Shown here piece after piece: positions 61,298-64,000 of a DNA stretch of 64,000 bases. The translations under genes were made by a program, and so were the position numbers. Source of the stretch: Natronincola peptidivorans (GTDB lineage: Bacteria > Bacillota > Clostridia > Peptostreptococcales > Natronincolaceae). Within the stretch, counting starts at the first letter, position 1. Every line of letters starts with the position of its first letter. The stretch is taken from the NCBI RefSeq assembly GCF_900111615.1, contig NZ_FOHU01000001.1, forward strand, positions 62,001 through 126,000, in the 5' to 3' direction. Under the pieces are notes generated by a model, which was not told the DNA's origin, ran no database searches, and was given only the letters and a program-made list of their open reading frames with translations.

Positions 61298-61900
61298 ATG
61301 ATTAAAAAAGGATTATTAATCGTTGTTTCTGGACCTTCTGGGGCGGGGAAAGGAACCATTTGCAAGAACCTACTAGAACTGAATCCAGATATTAAAATCT
61401 CAATTTCAGCTACTACTAGAGCTCCTAGAAAAGGTGAAGTTGAAGGCGTAAACTATTACTTTATCTCTAACCAAGACTTTGAAGAAATGCTGCAGCAGGA
61501 TGCTTTATTAGAATATGCAAAGGTATATGATAATTATTATGGAACTCCTAAAAAATATGTTTTAGATAATTTAGAAAAAGGAAATGATGTTTTACTAGAA
61601 ATAGACATCGTTGGTGCATTACAGGTTAAAGACAAATTTAAAGATGGAGTTTTTGTTTTTATTTTACCACCTTCCCTAGAGGAGCTAAAAAATAGAATCG
61701 TTGGCAGAGGAACCGAAAGCAATGTGGATATAGAAAAAAGATATGGTTGTGCTATAGAAGAAATTGAACAGGTTATTAAATATGATTATGCAGTAATAAA
61801 CGATGATGTAGATAGAGCCACCAAAGACGTTGAAGCAATCATTAAAGCAGAAAAATGCAAGGTTACAAGAGTACACGAAGATATCAAATCAATTTTTTAA
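61298..61900 (+). CDS. gmk: Guanylate kinase
   Basis: Phosphorylates GMP to GDP. The 200 residues have the P-loop 'GPSGAGKGT' (12-20), the GMP-binding 'SATTRAPRKGEVEGVNYYF' and the lid region 'RIVGRGTE'. The frame is open from 61268, but AGAGGAGAGAG precedes ATG 61298 and this gives the family start. It lies 22 bases after remA and 16 before rpoZ, a gene order shared with Bacillus. Confidence 0.97.
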   Translation: MIKKGLLIVVSGPSGAGKGTICKNLLELNPDIKISISATTRAPRKGEVEGVNYYFISNQDFEEMLQQDALLEYAKVYDNYYGTPKKYVLDNLEKGNDVLLEIDIVGALQVKDKFKDGVFVFILPPSLEELKNRIVGRGTESNVDIEKRYGCAIEEIEQVIKYDYAVINDDVDRATKDVEAIIKAEKCKVTRVHEDIKSIF

Positions 61901-61916
61901 TAAGGAGAGTGATATT

Positions 61917-62138
61917 ATGTTATATCCATCAACTAATGATTTAATGAAGAAAGTAGATAGTAGGTATACTTTAGTAGTAGCTGTTGCCAAAAGAGCAAGA
62001 CAGTTAATAGACGGAAACGATGTAAAAGTGAAGCCTACTTCTCTTAAACCAGTCTCCATAGCTACTCAGGAAATTGTTGAAGATATGGTTACCTACACCC
62101 CTGCTGTCGATGATAAGCAGAGAAAGGTTAATGAGTAA
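61917..62138 (+). CDS. rpoZ: RNA polymerase omega subunit
   Basis: A 73-residue subunit that helps fold and assemble the beta' subunit. It begins 'MLYPSTNDLMKKVDSRYTLV' with the conserved 'AVAKRARQLIDG' and ends 'VDDKQRKVNE'. The frame is open from 61830, but AAGGAGAG precedes ATG 61917. Its stop overlaps the coaBC start as TAATG, so the two genes are coupled. Confidence 0.95.
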   Translation: MLYPSTNDLMKKVDSRYTLVVAVAKRARQLIDGNDVKVKPTSLKPVSIATQEIVEDMVTYTPAVDDKQRKVNE

Positions 62139-63328
62139 TGTTAAATGGAAAAAATGTTGTAGTAGGTGTAACTGGAGGCATATCTGCTTATAAGGCTTGT
62201 GACATTGTAAGTAGATTGAAAAAATTAAATGCTAATGTAGATGTAATTATGACAAAGGCTGCTACTGAGTTTGTTCAACCCCATACCTTTCAAGCTTTAA
62301 GCCAAAATCCTGTTATTACAGATGTATTTCAAACACCTAGATATTGGGATATAGAGCATATATCATTGGCACAAAAAGCCGATATTGTTTTAATCGCACC
62401 AGCTACAGCAAATATTATAGGAAAGGTAACACATGGAATTGCAGACGATATGCTATCTACCACTATTATGGCCACTACTGCAAAAGTAGTATTTGCACCA
62501 GCTATGAACACAAAAATGTATGAGAACAAAATAGTTCAGGCAAATATACAAGCATTAAAAAGCCTAGGATATGGATTCATTCCACCAGGTAGCGGAAGAC
62601 TAGCCTGTGGGGATATAGGAGCAGGGAAGCTAGCAGATATAGATACAATTATTGATTATATCCTAAAAATTGAATCTGTAGAAAAGGATTTTTATGGTAG
62701 AAAAATAATGATTACTGCTGGACCAACGATAGAAGCTATTGATCCAGTACGTTTTATTACCAATCATTCCAGTGGTAAGATGGGTTATGCTATAGCAGAG
62801 GCAGCTAGCAAGAGAGGTGCTTCAGTAACATTGATATCAGGTCCTACTAATCTCTCACCTCCATCTGACGTAAAGCTTGTCTCTACTAGCTCTACTTTAG
62901 ATATGTATGAAGCTGTTATGGAGCATTATGGAGAGCAGGATATCATTATAAAGTCTGCCGCTGTAGCTGATTACCGCCCAAATAGTACTGTCGATAAAAA
63001 GATAAAAAAACAAGAGGGAGACTTAACATTAACACTAGTTAGAAATCCTGATATTTTATATGAACTGGGTAAGATAAAGGATAATAAAGTCCTTGTAGGT
63101 TTTGCTGCAGAAACGGATAATATTATAGAATACGCTAAAGAGAAGATAACAAAGAAAAACCTAGATCTTATTGTTGCCAATGATATTACCCAGGAGGGTG
63201 CTGGCTTTGGAGTTGATACTAACATTGTATATTTAATAGATAGTGGTAATAATATAAAAAAGATTGATAAATCTAACAAAACTGATATAGCTCATCAAAT
63301 TTTAGATAAAATTAAAGAATGTCTTTAA
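62138..63328 (+). CDS. coaBC: Bifunctional phosphopantothenoylcysteine synthetase/decarboxylase
   Basis: Catalyses two steps of coenzyme A synthesis. The 396 residues comprise the flavin-dependent CoaC decarboxylase (about 1-185: 'VGVTGGISAYKACDI', catalytic His74 in 'WDIEHISLAQ', 'PAMNTKMYENKIV', and the substrate-flap 'GRLACGDIGAGKLAD') and the CoaB synthetase (about 190-396: 'ITAGPTIEAIDPVRFITNHSSGKMGYAIA' in parts, 'SAAVADYRP'). Domain order is normal. It is followed by a terminator. Confidence 0.97.
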   Translation: MLNGKNVVVGVTGGISAYKACDIVSRLKKLNANVDVIMTKAATEFVQPHTFQALSQNPVITDVFQTPRYWDIEHISLAQKADIVLIAPATANIIGKVTHGIADDMLSTTIMATTAKVVFAPAMNTKMYENKIVQANIQALKSLGYGFIPPGSGRLACGDIGAGKLADIDTIIDYILKIESVEKDFYGRKIMITAGPTIEAIDPVRFITNHSSGKMGYAIAEAASKRGASVTLISGPTNLSPPSDVKLVSTSSTLDMYEAVMEHYGEQDIIIKSAAVADYRPNSTVDKKIKKQEGDLTLTLVRNPDILYELGKIKDNKVLVGFAAETDNIIEYAKEKITKKNLDLIVANDITQEGAGFGVDTNIVYLIDSGNNIKKIDKSNKTDIAHQILDKIKECL

Positions 63329-63340
63329 TTAAATATAATG

Positions 63341-63395
63341 ATACATAGCCTGTATTTCCTTTGGGAATACAGGCTATGTATTTGTAATTATTTTG
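63341..63395 (+). terminator. Terminator after coaBC
   Basis: A 19-base arm (63341-63359) pairs with 63363-63381 with only one or two mismatches, followed by TTGTAATTATTTT. Confidence 0.85.
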
Positions 63396-63492
63396 GACTA
63401 CCCTATTTTAAAAAAATCCTATAGTGAAGATTATAAAATGATGTTTATAAAAAATACATAGCATGGTGGTTATTTTTAAATACATTGAAATC

Positions 63493-63501
63493 TGATATAA
63501 T
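63493..63501 (+). promoter_or_regulatory. Extended -10 promoter of priA
   Basis: TG, one base, TATAAT (63496-63501), 49 bases before the priA start and after the coaBC terminator. Confidence 0.6.
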
Positions 63502-63550
63502 ATAGAAAACAAAGCAGGAATGACAGCTGAATGAAAAGAGGTGGGTAGAT

Positions 63551-64000
63551 GTGGGGGAAAAGGTCTATATAGCTCAAGTTATTGTAAATAATAATAGTTT
63601 ACAGACAGATAAAATATTTGACTATACAATTCCAGAAAGCCTGCTGATGACTATTCAAGAAGGCATGCGGTGTATGGTACCTTTTGGGATGGGAAATAAA
63701 AAATTAGAGGCATACATAATTAAGATAAAAACTGAGGAAGAAGTAAAGTATAGATTAAAGGAGATACTATATATCATAGACGAAGAACCAATTTTAAGCA
63801 GAAATCAAATCAAGATGATTGGCTGGTTAAAAAATAAGTATCTATGTAGATACATTGAAGCGATCCAATGCGTTTTGCCAGCAGGGATTATTAACAAAGA
63901 AAGAAAAACAATTTCTTTGTTAAAGGAAGAGTGGATTGAAGATATTAAGGAAAACTCTACCAAACAAAAAGACATCCTACAAGTATTAAAAGCATTAGGA
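63551..64000 (+). CDS. priA: Primosomal helicase PriA, 5' part
   Basis: The first 150 codons of the replication-restart helicase; the gene runs off the window end. Visible is the N-terminal 3'-DNA-end-binding domain: 'FDYTIPESLLMTIQEGMRC', 'VPFGMGNKKLEAYII', then the linked winged-helix part with 'VLPAGIINKERK'. The start is GTG 63551 after AGAGGTGGG. The helicase and zinc domains lie beyond the window. Position after coaBC is as in other Firmicutes. Confidence 0.9.
   Translation, partial: MGEKVYIAQVIVNNNSLQTDKIFDYTIPESLLMTIQEGMRCMVPFGMGNKKLEAYIIKIKTEEEVKYRLKEILYIIDEEPILSRNQIKMIGWLKNKYLCRYIEAIQCVLPAGIINKERKTISLLKEEWIEDIKENSTKQKDILQVLKALG

Overview
The window is a chromosomal segment of an AT-rich, endospore-forming, Gram-positive anaerobe-type Firmicute of the class Clostridia. 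The evidence is the gene order (dcw cluster, then spoIIGA-sigE-sigG, then ylm/divIVA genes), several sporulation genes (yhcN-type, spoVD, spoIIGA, sigE, sigG, spoIIP, spoIVA, yteA), strong AGGAGG-type ribosome binding sites, and frequent TTG/GTG starts. MurE carries the DNPR motif and dapF is present, so the peptidoglycan is probably of the meso-diaminopimelate type. Alkaliphilus or a near relative is my best guess from gene content, but no species can be fixed without a search. I see no transposase, phage, CRISPR or plasmid feature.

Region 1 (1-20.3 kb) is the envelope and division cluster. It runs yhcN-like gene end, a membrane protein of unknown role, lgt, mraZ, rsmH, ftsL, spoVD/ftsI, murE, murF, mraY, murD, ftsW/spoVE, murG, murA, ftsQ, two DUF881 genes, sbp and ftsZ. 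Three exact 10-bp-spaced MraZ-type boxes overlap the mraZ promoter. A structured leader, possibly riboswitch-like, precedes murE. There is no ftsA next to ftsZ; sepF lies about 31 kb further on.

Region 2 (20.5-30.9 kb) is mainly a sporulation block: spoIIGA-sigE-sigG (protease, pro-sigma E, sigma G), ylmC, nrdR, pgeF, then a tight run of DUF1614 gene, spoIIP, a YIEGIA-family membrane protein, its small partner, two DUF3189-type proteins and a PDZ/radical-SAM/DUF512 protein. Region 3 (30.9-38.1 kb) holds der-plsY-gpsA, spoIVA with a sigma-E-like promoter, a tRNA-Pro(GGG) with its own promoter and terminator, and htpG under a perfect CIRCE operator.

Region 4 (38.2-50.3 kb) is the accessory part: an orphan zinc-ribbon microprotein, a UvrD/PcrA-like helicase, an acetyltransferase, a soluble chemoreceptor-like protein, a small operon with two LexA boxes (31-aa protein, peptidase-less LexA-like DNA-binding protein, WYL-like protein), a BaiN-type flavoprotein, an unknown 150-aa protein, a CBS-domain transporter, a polysaccharide deacetylase preceded by PhoP-box-like 11-bp repeats, two small membrane proteins and a HlyD-like protein.

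Region 5 (50.3-64 kb) returns to housekeeping: ylmE-sepF-yggT-ylmH-divIVA, mtnN, DUF5665 gene, yteA-like gene, lspA-rluD-pyrR, rqcH on the minus strand, then dapF, yicC, remA, gmk, rpoZ, coaBC and the 5' part of priA. Nearly everything is on the plus strand; only the chemoreceptor-like gene and rqcH are reversed. Many true starts lie inside longer open frames and were chosen from ribosome binding sites and family N-termini.
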